From contig NZ_FZOJ01000011.1 of NCBI RefSeq assembly GCF_900188145.1, positions 86,370-150,369 on the forward strand: a stretch of DNA of 64,000 bases, in the 5' to 3' direction. Position numbers and translations under genes: made by a program. The notes under the pieces were generated by a model. It was not told where the DNA came from. It did no database searches and worked only from the letters and a program-made list of their open reading frames with translations. Below, one piece after another: positions 8,473 to 16,865 of this stretch. This DNA comes from Anaerovirgula multivorans. Lineage in GTDB: Bacteria > Bacillota > Clostridia > Peptostreptococcales > Natronincolaceae. The first letter of the stretch is position 1, and each line of letters opens with the position of its first letter.

Positions 8473-8623
8473 ACATGAAAACCCTCTTCTCAAAAAGAAG
8501 AGGGTGTATTAACCAAATTCGGTTTCCTCATCTTCCAGAACTAACATTCTGTGGGACTTAGCACCATACTTTCTATGGTTGCCGGGTTTCATCGGGCCCT
8601 TCCCTCCACCGCTCTTGATAAGG
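8473..8623 (-). promoter_or_regulatory. SAM-I (S-box) riboswitch with terminator, upstream of metK
   Basis: On the minus strand the leader holds the hallmark S-box core CTTATCAAGAGCGGTGGAGG, then GGGCCCGATGAAACCCGGCA. Stem P1 pairs CCTTATC (8617-8623) with GATGAGG (8526-8532). A 10-bp terminator stem (8481-8490 with 8496-8505) followed by TTTTCATGTTTTTG ends the leader. SAM binding is expected to favour the terminator and lower MetK synthesis, as established for this class. Confidence 0.96.
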
Positions 8624-8640
8624 CATCAAGTTTTTTATTT

Positions 8641-8700
8641 AATTGCACTCTGTGAAAGTGACTGACACCAAATCAAAGATTTGAGTCATCTACTTTTATC
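8641..8700. other. metK 5' leader segment before the aptamer
   Basis: Between the promoter and the S-box aptamer there are about 60 bases with a CAAATCAAAGATTTG palindrome next to GTGACTGACACC. The segment is not part of the S-box consensus. It may be a small inserted palindrome. Nothing more can be supported. Confidence 0.35.
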
Positions 8701-8707
8701 AATGTTT

Positions 8708-8736
8708 ATGATATCACCACTGTTTTTATATGTCAA
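8708..8736 (-). promoter_or_regulatory. sigma-A promoter for metK
   Basis: A near-consensus TTGACA, a 17-base spacer and TATCAT on the minus strand, about 85 bases before the riboswitch aptamer. Confidence 0.8.
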
Positions 8737-8777
8737 CAAATATTTTGAATAAGAATGAAAATATTTAAAGGGATGCC

Positions 8778-9245
8778 TTATATTAGTATCATCGAATAAG
8801 TTAAAATAAACATGATGGTTCCTGCAATGGCAGCTCCAGTGGCTATTGCAGGAAATGCATACCGAAAAGGAATATTAAAGAGAATAGCAGCTAAACAACC
8901 ACTCCATATACCTGTAGTAGGAAGAGGCACCGCTACAAACATAATGAGCCCAACGATACTATATTTCCTAATTTTTTCACTTTTTTTTAAGGTTCTCTTT
9001 ATGGTTTTATCTACCAAGTAATGAAAAAATTTTCTATCTTTTAAATACGTAAAGATTGGTTTTATAAAAATCAATAAAAAAGGTACAGGGATCAGGCTTC
9101 CTAAGATTCCTAGAAGCGTTGCATGAATAGGGTGCATCCCTAGAGAAACGCCTATAGGTATAGCTCCTCTGACTTCCACTAAAGGCATAGCTGCTATTAA
9201 CAGAACCATCAGTTCATGGGTAATAACTTCCATCATCTTATTCAT
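8778..9245 (-). CDS. COG2426 small multi-drug export-like membrane protein
   Basis: A 155-residue hydrophobic protein with about four to five membrane spans. It carries the family pattern PLVEVRGAIPIGVSLG near the N-terminus and VAVPLPTTGIWSGCLAAI in the second half, typical of COG2426 proteins annotated as putative small multidrug exporters. Transport function has not been firmly shown for the family. The ATG at 9245 (MNKMMEVITHELM) is preceded by AGAGGTGAA; an upstream in-frame start at 9302 lacks a ribosome site. It is upstream of, and in the same direction as, metK, but metK has its own promoter. Confidence 0.75.
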   Translation of the reverse strand: MNKMMEVITHELMVLLIAAMPLVEVRGAIPIGVSLGMHPIHATLLGILGSLIPVPFLLIFIKPIFTYLKDRKFFHYLVDKTIKRTLKKSEKIRKYSIVGLIMFVAVPLPTTGIWSGCLAAILFNIPFRYAFPAIATGAAIAGTIMFILTYSMILI

Positions 9246-9334
9246 CATTTCACCTCTATTCATTATATAAAATCCTAGAGATGAATAGAACCTAACTGCC
9301 ATACATAGACATGCTTAGCAAATACAACAATGTT

Positions 9335-9348
9335 TTACAAATTTGTAA
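9335..9348. promoter_or_regulatory. 14-bp palindrome in divergent promoter region
   Basis: TTACAAATTTGTAA is a perfect palindrome between the divergent membrane protein and Spo0E-like genes. A related half (TTACAAATTATG) lies just downstream, overlapping the promoter of the plus-strand gene. It could be an operator. The regulator is unknown. Confidence 0.4.
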
Positions 9349-9379
9349 TAAAATTTTAATGTTTTTACATTACAAATTA

Positions 9380-9388
9380 TGGTATAAT
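9380..9388 (+). promoter_or_regulatory. extended -10 promoter for the small Spo0E-like gene
   Basis: TGGTATAAT is an extended -10 (TGN-TATAAT) with a poor -35 region, about 135 bases before the ATG at 9523. Confidence 0.5.
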
Positions 9389-9522
9389 TAGTAAAACTAA
9401 GGGATAGAGAACAATTATTATGTCAGTTTTCAACCGTTTTTCTATAGTGAGATATTTATATTTATTAAGCTAAGGAGAAAATCTTCTAGTTATCTTATTA
9501 AGTCAAATAGGGGGCGAGACGA

Positions 9523-9681
9523 ATGATGCAATTAGAAGAATTAAGGGTAGAAATCAATCGGTTAAGAAATAGATTAGGCCGTTATTTGGATCAAAACGAA
9601 GACCATGACAAAATCTTTAGATTAAATATAGAGATTGATGAATTAATTGTAGAGTACCATAGATTGCTAATGGGAAAATAG
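9523..9681 (+). CDS. small Spo0E-like aspartyl-phosphate phosphatase
   Basis: A 52-residue protein beginning MMQLEELRVEINRLRNR. Two helices and the signature LNIEIDELIVEYH match the Spo0E family core (S/N-x-x-[LI]D-x-L/I-x-x-Y). Such short proteins dephosphorylate Spo0A~P or related response regulators. AGGGGG lies eight bases before the start, and a strong terminator follows directly after the stop, so it is a stand-alone gene. It is the second Spo0E-like gene of the window and the only gene on the plus strand between 1 and 17 kb. Confidence 0.8.
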   Translation: MMQLEELRVEINRLRNRLGRYLDQNEDHDKIFRLNIEIDELIVEYHRLLMGK

Positions 9682-9688
9682 AATATAC

Positions 9689-9720
9689 AATAGGGGAGAA
9701 CCTTTCTCCCCTATTTTTTT
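9689..9720 (+). terminator. intrinsic terminator after Spo0E-like gene
   Basis: AATAGGGGAGAA, a 3-base loop and TTCTCCCCTATT followed by TTTTT. It lies in a convergent gap and may also work weakly for the minus-strand AEC gene. Confidence 0.9.
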
Positions 9721-9735
9721 ATTCTTTTTACCCTT

Positions 9736-10665
9736 CTATTTAAGAACCAAAGTTAAAAGAGGAATGGTGATTAAAGATAATAGTGTTGTAATAAAAACAC
9801 TTTTAGAAGCTAAGTAATGATCCGAATCATAAAGTGTTGCAAAAACTGCAGTGTTTGCAGCAGCCGGCATTCCTGTAATCACCACTGGTATTCCTAACAA
9901 TAGTCCCCGAAGCCCGATAGCATATAATACACCCCATGCAATCATAGGTAGAATTAAAAGTCGGGCAAAAGCTAACGATAAGATCTTTTCTTCCTGTAAT
10001 ACTTCGCGGAAAGGAATGTCCGCTAGGAAAGAGCCTATAATCAACATCGATAAGGGAGTAGTTGTAGAACCCACTATATCCAATGTCTGATATATGGCTG
10101 ATGGTAACTCAATTGACAATAAAAAGAAGCTAAAACCAAGGAATACCGCTATAATACCAGGATGTAGAAGAATCTTTTTGAAATCAACCTTTTCTCTTTC
10201 AATATTACTACTGCGACATATAACATAAACTCCTATGGTTAGCAAAATAAAATTAAAGGGTATGTTATATAGTGCTGTGTAGAAAACTCCTATATCACCA
10301 TAAATAGCATCTATAATTGGATATCCTATAAATGCTACATTAGAAAAAATCAAAACAAACTGATATACATCTTTTTTCATACCTTTGACTCTAATTATTT
10401 TAGGATAAATAAAAGAAAATCCTATAGCTACACTGTAAACAAGCAAAGAAATGCCAATGACCTTCAAGCTATCCCACAATAAATCTTGAGAAAAAGGAAA
10501 TTGCATGGATTTGATGATCATGGCTGGCAGCGCCACCTGTAGCACTAGATTGCTAAGGCCTTTATTCAACTGATTATCCACATATTTCAACTTTTTAGCT
10601 CCGAAACCAATAAGCATCGTAAAAAACAAAACTAAAATTTGATTGATCGTTGCATAAAATACCAC
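9736..10665 (-). CDS. AEC (auxin efflux carrier) family transporter
   Basis: A 309-residue membrane protein with about ten spans arranged as two halves, as in the AEC family. Recognisable features are the N-terminal NQILVLFFTMLIGFGAKK, VLQVALPAMIIKSMQ, FIGYPIIDAIYGD and the C-terminal MPAAANTAVFATLYDSD. Bacterial members export or exchange organic acids such as malate; the substrate here is not known. The start is GTG at 10665 with GGGGG eight bases upstream. It stands alone between a bidirectional-looking terminator and the GerMN gene terminator. Confidence 0.88.
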   Translation of the reverse strand: MVFYATINQILVLFFTMLIGFGAKKLKYVDNQLNKGLSNLVLQVALPAMIIKSMQFPFSQDLLWDSLKVIGISLLVYSVAIGFSFIYPKIIRVKGMKKDVYQFVLIFSNVAFIGYPIIDAIYGDIGVFYTALYNIPFNFILLTIGVYVICRSSNIEREKVDFKKILLHPGIIAVFLGFSFFLLSIELPSAIYQTLDIVGSTTTPLSMLIIGSFLADIPFREVLQEEKILSLAFARLLILPMIAWGVLYAIGLRGLLLGIPVVITGMPAAANTAVFATLYDSDHYLASKSVFITTLLSLITIPLLTLVLK

Positions 10666-10868
10666 ATCAATATCCCCCTATAAAATTCCCTTATATAGAT
10701 ACTCCCTCTATACTTTGATTTTAATACACATATACTATAAATATGCTCATACTACCTTTATTGTCACTTAGAGAAAATTTACTCCCTCTATCCTAAAAAG
10801 ACCATGTAATATTATAATAACAAAGCTTGCATTTTAACACAATAAAGAAATAAAGTGCAAGGCAAAAG

Positions 10869-10890
10869 AAAAAACGGAGGTTTTTCTCCG
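10869..10890 (-). terminator. intrinsic terminator after GerMN lipoprotein gene
   Basis: On the minus strand CGGAG, a loop of six and CTCCG followed by TTTTTT, directly downstream of the stop at 10893. Confidence 0.8.
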
Positions 10891-10892
10891 CT

Positions 10893-11480
10893 TTAGTATC
10901 CTAAGTCCTGCCTTTTAAGTGGTTCTTCAATAAAGATATGTCCCATTAGGGTTTCTCTTTTACTTCCGTCTACCAACAACTGAACTGCATCGATATCCTT
11001 TAGTTCTGTAAGAGAGTATACAATTTGATGTAACACTAAATCCTCCTGCAGACTTCCACCACTTAACCTATCACCGGCTAAGTTGACGTAAGCAATTTTT
11101 TCTGCTGTATCTACACTTAAGATTTTTATGTTCTCTAATGCTGTTGATAATTTATCTCCTTCAGGCTTCTTTTGGATTTCAGCTAAGATTACTGCTTCTA
11201 AAGACTTTTCTCCAACTGTGACTTCCTTCTCAAGCGAAAGAACTTTTTTCAATGTATCTCTTCCAGTCGTAACATATTCTTCATTTACGTAGTACAATGT
11301 GACCCTTACTACTTCACCTTCTGGTTCTGGGTCTACAATTATATCTCCCTCTTCTGCACTGTTCCCTGTCCCCGTTGGAGGTGCTGGAGTTTCTACTGGT
11401 TTCTTGCTACAACCAATCATTGTTATGATCATAGCGATAATTAATATGCTAAACCCTATTTTAAAAACATTTTTTTTCAT
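10893..11480 (-). CDS. GerMN domain lipoprotein
   Basis: About 195 residues. A lipoprotein signal peptide ends in the lipobox MIGC (residue about 24), followed by a Pro/Gly/Glu-rich linker and then a GerMN domain (VRVTLYYVNEEYV through VQLLVDGSKRETLMGH). GerMN domains occur in the spore germination/sporulation protein GerM and in other surface lipoproteins and probably bind cell-wall or protein ligands. The gene lies directly downstream of a two-component system on the same strand, so it may be part of its operon or a target. ATG at 11486 sits almost on the Shine-Dalgarno sequence; the ATG at 11480 is better spaced. Confidence 0.85.
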   Translation of the reverse strand: MKKNVFKIGFSILIIAMIITMIGCSKKPVETPAPPTGTGNSAEEGDIIVDPEPEGEVVRVTLYYVNEEYVTTGRDTLKKVLSLEKEVTVGEKSLEAVILAEIQKKPEGDKLSTALENIKILSVDTAEKIAYVNLAGDRLSGGSLQEDLVLHQIVYSLTELKDIDAVQLLVDGSKRETLMGHIFIEEPLKRQDLGY

Positions 11481-11622
11481 TTTCATCTTCCCTTCTTTCC
11501 TATGTTGTACACTTTTCGCCGTTCATTTCCCCTTCGATGTATTGCCAAAACTCCCTCTGAATTAAGTCTTATCTATATTATATAGGAAGATTATTAAGGT
11601 ACAATTAACAAATGTAAAGAAA

Positions 11623-13038
11623 CTATAAAGAAATCTTTAAAGAACTTTTAGGAATGCAGACATTTATGGTCGTACCCTCCTTCACTTTACTGGAAGCCGC
11701 TATTTCCCATTTGTGAAGCTGTAGGATTCGGCTTACAATAGATAGTCCTATGCCAGCTCCTCCAGTATCTCTAGAGCGGGAGGTATCGGTTCGATAAAAC
11801 TTTTCAAAAATAGATTGAATCTCTTCCTCCTCTATCCCTATACCATTGTCTTCAATAGAAACCTCATAGTAATTTTTTGTATTTCTTCCCCGAATCATCA
11901 CTTCGCACTTTTCTTTCTCTATATCTCTATATTTTAATGCATTATCAATAAGATTAATAAATACCTCTTTAATTCTGCCGCCATCACAAACAACGATTGG
12001 TGGACTTTCTAAGTCAACAGAAATCTTCACTTCATATTTCTCTGCTAAGGGATTCAAAATTTTCACTGTATCCTCTATAATATTTTCCATAGAAAAGACT
12101 TCTGTTTTGATCCCCTTTTCCTCTATCTTTGTTAAAGACAGTAGAGATTTGACTAAATCCGATAGTCTATCAATCTCACCATCCATGTCCCTTAGATACT
12201 CTTGATAAACTTCAATATCATCCTCACCATAAAGAAGAGAATCTATTAAGGCTTTCATAGAAGCCAAGGGGGTCTTTAACTCATGGGAAACGTCCCCAAT
12301 GAATTGTGTCCTTCCTCTGTCAATCCGATACAGCTCCTTACTCATCTGATTGAAGTTTTCCGCTAGCTTCCCTATTTCATCCTTTGATCTAACGTTGACC
12401 ACTTCGCCTAAGTGCCCTTCTCCGATTCTTTTCGCTGTGAGAGATAAAGAGACGATAGGCTCTGTCATCCTTTGGCTGGCAAAGATAGCGGCAAAAACAC
12501 CAATAATAGCAGCAGCAATAGAAATCATCATAAGCTGTTGTCTAAAGTCCTCTATCGCTTCAAATGCTTCATCTACACTGACGGAAATCAATACTGCTCC
12601 CAATACATCTCTACTAGTTTCTGTCACCTGTACGATAGGCACCGCCGCCTGTAGTACATATTTATCAGTTTCATAATACCCAAATTTCTCCTGTAGGTTA
12701 AAGGCCTGACGGATTTCTTGATTTTCAATCACTCTTCCCTCCAACAGATGAAAGTTGTCTACCATTACCCGTTGGTTTTCATTTAGTACTAAAATTCTTC
12801 CCTCCGTCATAGGGGTATACTTTTTAATATTTTCCCGTAGCTCTAAAGGTCTTTTTAAATTGTCACGGCTTACATTTGAAGCAATGTTGGCTGTTTTTAA
12901 GGTGTTTACCTCTATTTCCTTTAAAATGGATTGTTTCATATTTTCTACCGATAGATAATTGATTACAAACAAAGGCATGATAATCAATATAATATAGATA
13001 GCCGTTAGCTTTTGTCTGATGGAAGAAAACACAAGCAT
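11623..13038 (-). CDS. membrane sensor histidine kinase, PhoR/ResE-like
   Basis: A 471-residue kinase. Order: transmembrane helix about residues 13-30, extracellular Cache-like sensor domain about 35-160, second transmembrane helix about 165-187, HAMP (MTEPIVSLSLTAKRIGEG), dimerisation/phosphoacceptor motif FIGDVSHELKTPLASMKA, and the ATPase domain with N box (INLIDNALKYRD), EDNGIGI and GGAGIGLSIVSRI. It phosphorylates the response regulator encoded just upstream. The stop of the regulator and the ATG share one base (TGATG), so translation is coupled. The stimulus is not known; the extracytoplasmic domain points to an external or envelope signal. Confidence 0.92.
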   Translation of the reverse strand: MLVFSSIRQKLTAIYIILIIMPLFVINYLSVENMKQSILKEIEVNTLKTANIASNVSRDNLKRPLELRENIKKYTPMTEGRILVLNENQRVMVDNFHLLEGRVIENQEIRQAFNLQEKFGYYETDKYVLQAAVPIVQVTETSRDVLGAVLISVSVDEAFEAIEDFRQQLMMISIAAAIIGVFAAIFASQRMTEPIVSLSLTAKRIGEGHLGEVVNVRSKDEIGKLAENFNQMSKELYRIDRGRTQFIGDVSHELKTPLASMKALIDSLLYGEDDIEVYQEYLRDMDGEIDRLSDLVKSLLSLTKIEEKGIKTEVFSMENIIEDTVKILNPLAEKYEVKISVDLESPPIVVCDGGRIKEVFINLIDNALKYRDIEKEKCEVMIRGRNTKNYYEVSIEDNGIGIEEEEIQSIFEKFYRTDTSRSRDTGGAGIGLSIVSRILQLHKWEIAASSKVKEGTTINVCIPKSSLKISL

Positions 13039-13721
13039 CAATCCCTTCTAAAGAAATACCCTACACCCCATTTTGTTTGGATCATTGGTGTTTTATCATC
13101 ATGATCCTTTAATTTTTCTCTGAGGTTTTTAATGTGAACATCAATGGTTCTCGTATCAAGACAAGGTTCCTGCCAAATCAGTCGAAAGATTTCTTCTCTA
13201 GGAAAAACTCGACCTTTATTCCTTATGAGCAGTTCCAATATCTCAAACTCCTTAGGAGTCAATTCTATTTCTTTGGAGGACTTCTTCACAATTCTGTAGT
13301 TGGGGTCCACCTCTAAGTCCCCTGATGTATAAATGCTTTGTTTATGATCACTTTTTTCTTGTTTTTCTAACCTCCGTAATATAGCCCGCATTCTTGCAAT
13401 GAGTTCCCGGGTGTTGAAGGGCTTTGTCAAATAATCATCTGCCCCCAACTCCAATCCAAGTATTTTGTCTATATCACTATCCTTAGCTGTTAGCATAATG
13501 ATAGGAAGATCACTTTTTTGGCGAATGATCCTGCAAAGACTGGTGCCATCAATCTTGGGAAGCATCAAATCCAATATAAGTAAATCAAAGTCGTTGGTTT
13601 CAAATACATTTAATCCTTCTTCCCCATCATGAGCAGCAGTAACCTGAAATCCTTCTTGCTCTAAGCTCTTTTTTAATCCCTTCACCAATAACTTTTCATC
13701 ATCAATGATTAGTATCTTCAT
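13038..13721 (-). CDS. OmpR/PhoB-type response regulator
   Basis: A 227-residue regulator beginning MKILIIDDEKLLVKGL. The receiver domain has the acidic pair DDE, the phosphoacceptor Asp in LLILDLMLPKIDG, the Thr in IIMLTAKDS and Lys in YLTKPFN. The C-terminal winged helix has LTPKEFEILELLIRN and RTIDVHIKNLREKLKDHD. It is the partner of the kinase that follows with a one-base overlap. A GTG three codons upstream lies too close to GGAGG, so ATG 13721 was chosen. A sigma-A-like promoter is at 13760-13788, within a very AT-rich palindromic stretch. Confidence 0.94.
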   Translation of the reverse strand: MKILIIDDEKLLVKGLKKSLEQEGFQVTAAHDGEEGLNVFETNDFDLLILDLMLPKIDGTSLCRIIRQKSDLPIIMLTAKDSDIDKILGLELGADDYLTKPFNTRELIARMRAILRRLEKQEKSDHKQSIYTSGDLEVDPNYRIVKKSSKEIELTPKEFEILELLIRNKGRVFPREEIFRLIWQEPCLDTRTIDVHIKNLREKLKDHDDKTPMIQTKWGVGYFFRRD

Positions 13722-13759
13722 GGACTTCACTCCTCCAATATAATAATATACTTTATTAT

Positions 13760-13788
13760 ATTATACAACTTTTCTTGTTTTCAAACAA
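13760..13788 (-). promoter_or_regulatory. probable sigma-A promoter for the two-component operon
   Basis: On the minus strand TTGTTT, a 17-base spacer and TATAAT. The -10 lies next to a TATAATATAATA/TATTATTATAT imperfect palindrome that could bind a regulator. Confidence 0.5.
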
Positions 13789-13832
13789 AAGTTAATGGTT
13801 ACTCCATCTCTGGTAACGGTTACTAGGGACAA

Positions 13833-13872
13833 CAATTCATCCCCCACCCTAAAGAGGATGGGAGATGAATTG
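13833..13872. terminator. hairpin between response regulator and split permease
   Basis: Arms of about 18 bases (CAATTCATCCCCCACCCT and a near complement with AGGATGGGAGATGAATTG) around a 4-base loop. No T run follows on the minus strand, so it is a weak terminator or a palindromic intergenic element after the permease genes. Confidence 0.45.
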
Positions 13873-13914
13873 TAGCATTAGGTTCTTCAATCCTCTTTAC
13901 TATGCTTACATAAA

Positions 13915-14460
13915 TCAAGCTCGCTGTTCCATTTTTTCAGCATCGAGGTATATTTTATCTATCTCATCTTTAGAAAGCAGCCACTCTACTAAGTAGCCCA
14001 TTAGGATAATTCCAGGTAGGTTGATTAATAATCTTGTTACCGTGAATGCATAGCCTAAAGCTGTCAGCTCAAAAACAAGTGTAGGTATTTTTGTAACACA
14101 CCAAGCATTCATAAATATAACTATATTACTAAATTTCACACCTTTTCTTAGTAGAACTAGCGTAAATGGAAATGCTGCATACATGGGCCCTGCTGCTAAA
14201 GAGCCTATCAGTATAGCGAAGACTATTCCCATAAGGCCGGAATCATTTCCCATATACTTCATCATTGTCTTCCTCGGAATCCATTCATCCATCAAGCCTA
14301 ATAGCAACATAATCGGAGGAAGCACCCCCAGCATTTGTTTAAAGGCACCACCGGCTATCACAAAGGACCTCACTCCTATCTCCCGATTGAATAGGATAAC
14401 ACTTGTTGTAATAAGAAAAGCACATAAAGCAAAAGTATACCTTCTTAAAATTCTTTTCAT
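13915..14460 (-). CDS. ArsP/COG0701-type permease, second half-protein
   Basis: A 181-residue membrane protein with about four to five spans. It shows the repeated permease signature GIVFAILIGSLAAGPMYAAFPF, the second-repeat version of the motif found in the ArsP_1/COG0701 permease family. In many relatives both repeats are on one chain; here they are on two genes that overlap by four bases (14457-14460), so the products probably form a heterodimeric permease. Substrate is not known; some relatives move organoarsenicals or act beside thiol-redox proteins. The C-terminus ends in a charged cytoplasmic tail. Confidence 0.78.
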   Translation of the reverse strand: MKRILRRYTFALCAFLITTSVILFNREIGVRSFVIAGGAFKQMLGVLPPIMLLLGLMDEWIPRKTMMKYMGNDSGLMGIVFAILIGSLAAGPMYAAFPFTLVLLRKGVKFSNIVIFMNAWCVTKIPTLVFELTALGYAFTVTRLLINLPGIILMGYLVEWLLSKDEIDKIYLDAEKMEQRA

Positions 14461-14942
14461 CTTCCTCCCCCCAATACATTCCCGATAATTACTGCTGCAA
14501 TAAAGGAGAAAAGAAAGGCTACAAAATTCCTATAGAAGGCAGCTTTTTTCCCTATATACTTGGCTTCTAAAGCAAATGTCACTACCCCTACCAATGTTAG
14601 TGTAGATACTAAGGCCGCAACCTGAGGATAACCAGCACCGCTTTTTAGTAGCATGTCTGCTGTGGGAAATGCTACAAAGGTTGGCATCATGGTTATAGCC
14701 CCCACTACCGAAGCAAACAAAACTCCAAATATGCCAGATGATTCTCCTATGATACTTGATATCACCTCAGGCTTTAGTATGGCCAGTGTTAATCCTATAA
14801 TAAAAATGATACCCAAAAACTGGGGCATTATATTCTCAAAGGATTTCCATGCCTTTGAAAGTGCCTTTTTCGTCTTTTCTTTATCTTTGCTATAAGATAT
14901 CAACAACAACACCAATGCACTTCCATAGAGGATTAATTCCAT
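14457..14942 (-). CDS. ArsP/COG0701-type permease, first half-protein
   Basis: A 161-residue membrane protein with about four to five spans and the signature GVLFASVVGAITMMPTFVAF, matching the first repeat of COG0701 permeases. It overlaps the second half-protein gene by four bases, with ATGA-type coupling. The ATG has TAAGGAGG seven bases upstream. The 5' region contains a 52-base sequence that is also found upstream of the SLH-GH18 gene, suggesting shared control. The substrate cannot be told from the sequence. Confidence 0.78.
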   Translation of the reverse strand: MELILYGSALVLLLISYSKDKEKTKKALSKAWKSFENIMPQFLGIIFIIGLTLAILKPEVISSIIGESSGIFGVLFASVVGAITMMPTFVAFPTADMLLKSGAGYPQVAALVSTLTLVGVVTFALEAKYIGKKAAFYRNFVAFLFSFIAAVIIGNVLGGGR

Positions 14943-14963
14943 GTTATCGGCCTCCTTAATGAA

Positions 14964-15015
14964 CCTATAGAGTATACTGTATTTTATTCCATAGGAACAT
15001 AATAAAGTCCTTCAA
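14964..15015 (-). repeat. shared upstream box, copy 1 (before split permease genes)
   Basis: This 52-base stretch aligns with 16812-16865 at most positions. Conserved blocks on the plus strand are CCTATA, TTATTCCATA, GAACA and TCCTTCAA. Read on the minus strand, TTGAAGGA is followed by TGTTC, TATGGAATAA and ATACAGTAT. Both copies sit just upstream of minus-strand genes, so a common promoter or operator is likely. Confidence 0.5.
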
Positions 15016-15075
15016 GAAATCACTTCCTCGAAAGACCTTATCTTCAATTTCAGTCAATCCAAACTAATTTTTTAA

Positions 15076-16728
15076 CTAATTCTCACTTAACAATTCCACA
15101 ACGTCTCTTTGTATTTCCCCAATTCTCCAGATGGAAACCCCCTTGATGCCATAATACTTTGCCAACAACAGCTTGCTTTCTACACTCTTCCTATCTTCAT
15201 ATCGGATCAACTGCTGCCTTTCTATGTCTCCTTCAACAAAACTATATTGAAAATTTGGGGTCATAGAGGTGAAATCAAAGCTCTTCTCTCCCTCCCTTTC
15301 GGTAATAGCTCGATAAACACTGGTCATGCCGGGGTTGAAAAATTCTCTTGACTTATCCTCCTCTTTAACAGTAGTAACCCACTGGGTTCCTGCCGCCACC
15401 TGTAGCCCCAGAATTACCTTATCAGGATTAACCCCTTCATTAAGCAGCTTCACTAGGGCCTCTTTTACTAAAGGGAAAGGAGCATGATCTGTTAAGACAT
15501 TAAAGTTTTTTCTTTCATGATAATCATGGGTCATAATATTGATCTCATCAGCAATCTCTGATATTGCCTTATAATCATAGCCATCATAATATCCTATGAC
15601 ATTATTAGGCTGTACTGTAACTGTTAAGGTATAATTTTCTGACTTAAGATTCTCTTTTAGTTCCTTCAGAAATGCTACATATAACCCTCTATAGCCCTTC
15701 TCTAAATCTCGAATATTTTCAAGATCCATAACAACTCCAGTAAAACCATGTTCCTTTAGACTCTTTACAATGTCTTGAATCACCTGTTGTTGATTCCTTT
15801 CATTCTCCAACAACGGATAAATCAAACTGGTTCTGGTCTCTGTCACCATTAACTTTTTATCCAGCTTAGCATTGTCTACTAAGGTTAAGGCTCCTTCATA
15901 ACCTACAGGTCTTCTATATTCGCTTGTAGAATTCATAGAAAAGATGATGGTGCCATCCTCCAATGCATCTAAAGCGCTCCAACCGAAAACAATTTCATCA
16001 AACACCTTTTCTAGAGAGAGGGCATTGGCCTGTGAGGAGGATTGGATAGCATAGTACCCAACCTGTTTCAAATCTTTCTTCTGCTGTAATACACCATAAA
16101 TTATGACAACTGCTTCAGCTCTAGTAGCAGTGTTGTTAGGTTTAAATAAAAAACCTTCCTCTTCCCTATAACCCTTAATGATACCCCTTTCAGATGACAT
16201 CTGTATGTATGCCTTTGCTCCTACTGGTATTTCTTCATCATCTAGGAAGGTGGTCTTACTTTCCATCCCCTGATTATCTATATTCATTCCAAAACCTCGC
16301 ATAATCATTATAGCAATTTCTAGTCGGGTAATGGGTTTTTCTGGTTGGAATCGATTATTTTCATACTCATCTGGTACAATTATATTTTTTGTAACTGCCG
16401 CCTCAATATAGGGAAATCCCCATGAATTAGTAGCCACATCTTGGAAAGTAGCTGTTCCCCCAGGAATCTCCATCTCGGGTTCTAAGGTTTTTATCAGCAT
16501 TGTTACAAACTCTTGTCGAGAAACTTGGTTTTGTGGTCGAAAACTATGATCCTCATAGCCCTTGATAATGCCTAAATGCTGCAGCAAATACAATACCTCC
16601 TTATGCTGTGCTGCAATCCAATGGTTCTCTATATCCTTCAAAATCGTAATGCTACTGTTACTAAAGCTAAATGCTAGGGAAGAAAAGAACAAGAGCGTTA
16701 TTAAAAAACACGCTATTACTTTACGCAT
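15076..16728 (-). CDS. secreted SLH-domain glycoside hydrolase family 18 protein
   Basis: A 550-residue secreted protein. A signal peptide (MRKVIACFLITLLFFSSLAF) is followed by three S-layer homology repeats (about residues 30-90, 95-150 and 155-215) that anchor it to the cell wall, then a GH18 domain similar to YaaH/YdhD spore-cortex proteins. The catalytic strand GFTGVVMDLENI keeps the D-x-E part of the GH18 motif. The substrate is probably peptidoglycan or its GlcNAc-containing glycans. ATG 16728 is chosen because AAAGGA lies upstream; a TTG at 16752 has no ribosome site. The upstream box at 16812-16865 may control it. Confidence 0.88.
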   Translation of the reverse strand: MRKVIACFLITLLFFSSLAFSFSNSSITILKDIENHWIAAQHKEVLYLLQHLGIIKGYEDHSFRPQNQVSRQEFVTMLIKTLEPEMEIPGGTATFQDVATNSWGFPYIEAAVTKNIIVPDEYENNRFQPEKPITRLEIAIMIMRGFGMNIDNQGMESKTTFLDDEEIPVGAKAYIQMSSERGIIKGYREEEGFLFKPNNTATRAEAVVIIYGVLQQKKDLKQVGYYAIQSSSQANALSLEKVFDEIVFGWSALDALEDGTIIFSMNSTSEYRRPVGYEGALTLVDNAKLDKKLMVTETRTSLIYPLLENERNQQQVIQDIVKSLKEHGFTGVVMDLENIRDLEKGYRGLYVAFLKELKENLKSENYTLTVTVQPNNVIGYYDGYDYKAISEIADEINIMTHDYHERKNFNVLTDHAPFPLVKEALVKLLNEGVNPDKVILGLQVAAGTQWVTTVKEEDKSREFFNPGMTSVYRAITEREGEKSFDFTSMTPNFQYSFVEGDIERQQLIRYEDRKSVESKLLLAKYYGIKGVSIWRIGEIQRDVVELLSEN

Positions 16729-16811
16729 GATATCACTATCCTTTCTAGACAATTTTTAGATTTCTGGCCTTTATCCTAAATTTTATCACAAAATAGGTTA
16801 CTAACCGCTCT

Positions 16812-16865
16812 CCTATATTGAACATATTGTATCTTATTCCATAAGAACACATAAAAATCCTTCAA
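16812..16865 (-). repeat. shared upstream box, copy 2 (before SLH-GH18 gene)
   Basis: The second copy of the 52-54 base element described at 14964-15015, with conserved TTATTCCATA and TCCTTCAA blocks. On the minus strand it reads ATACAAT where copy 1 has ATACAGT. It lies about 85 bases before the SLH-GH18 start. Confidence 0.5.

Noticed and set aside
8362..8493. N-terminal extension of MetK from 8493
   Set aside because: This part is the terminator of the S-box leader; the conserved protein start and ribosome site are at 8361.
13915..14942. one permease gene split by a frameshift
   Set aside because: The two halves have separate ribosome sites and a four-base ATGA-type overlap, and split versions of this permease are common, so two genes are more likely.
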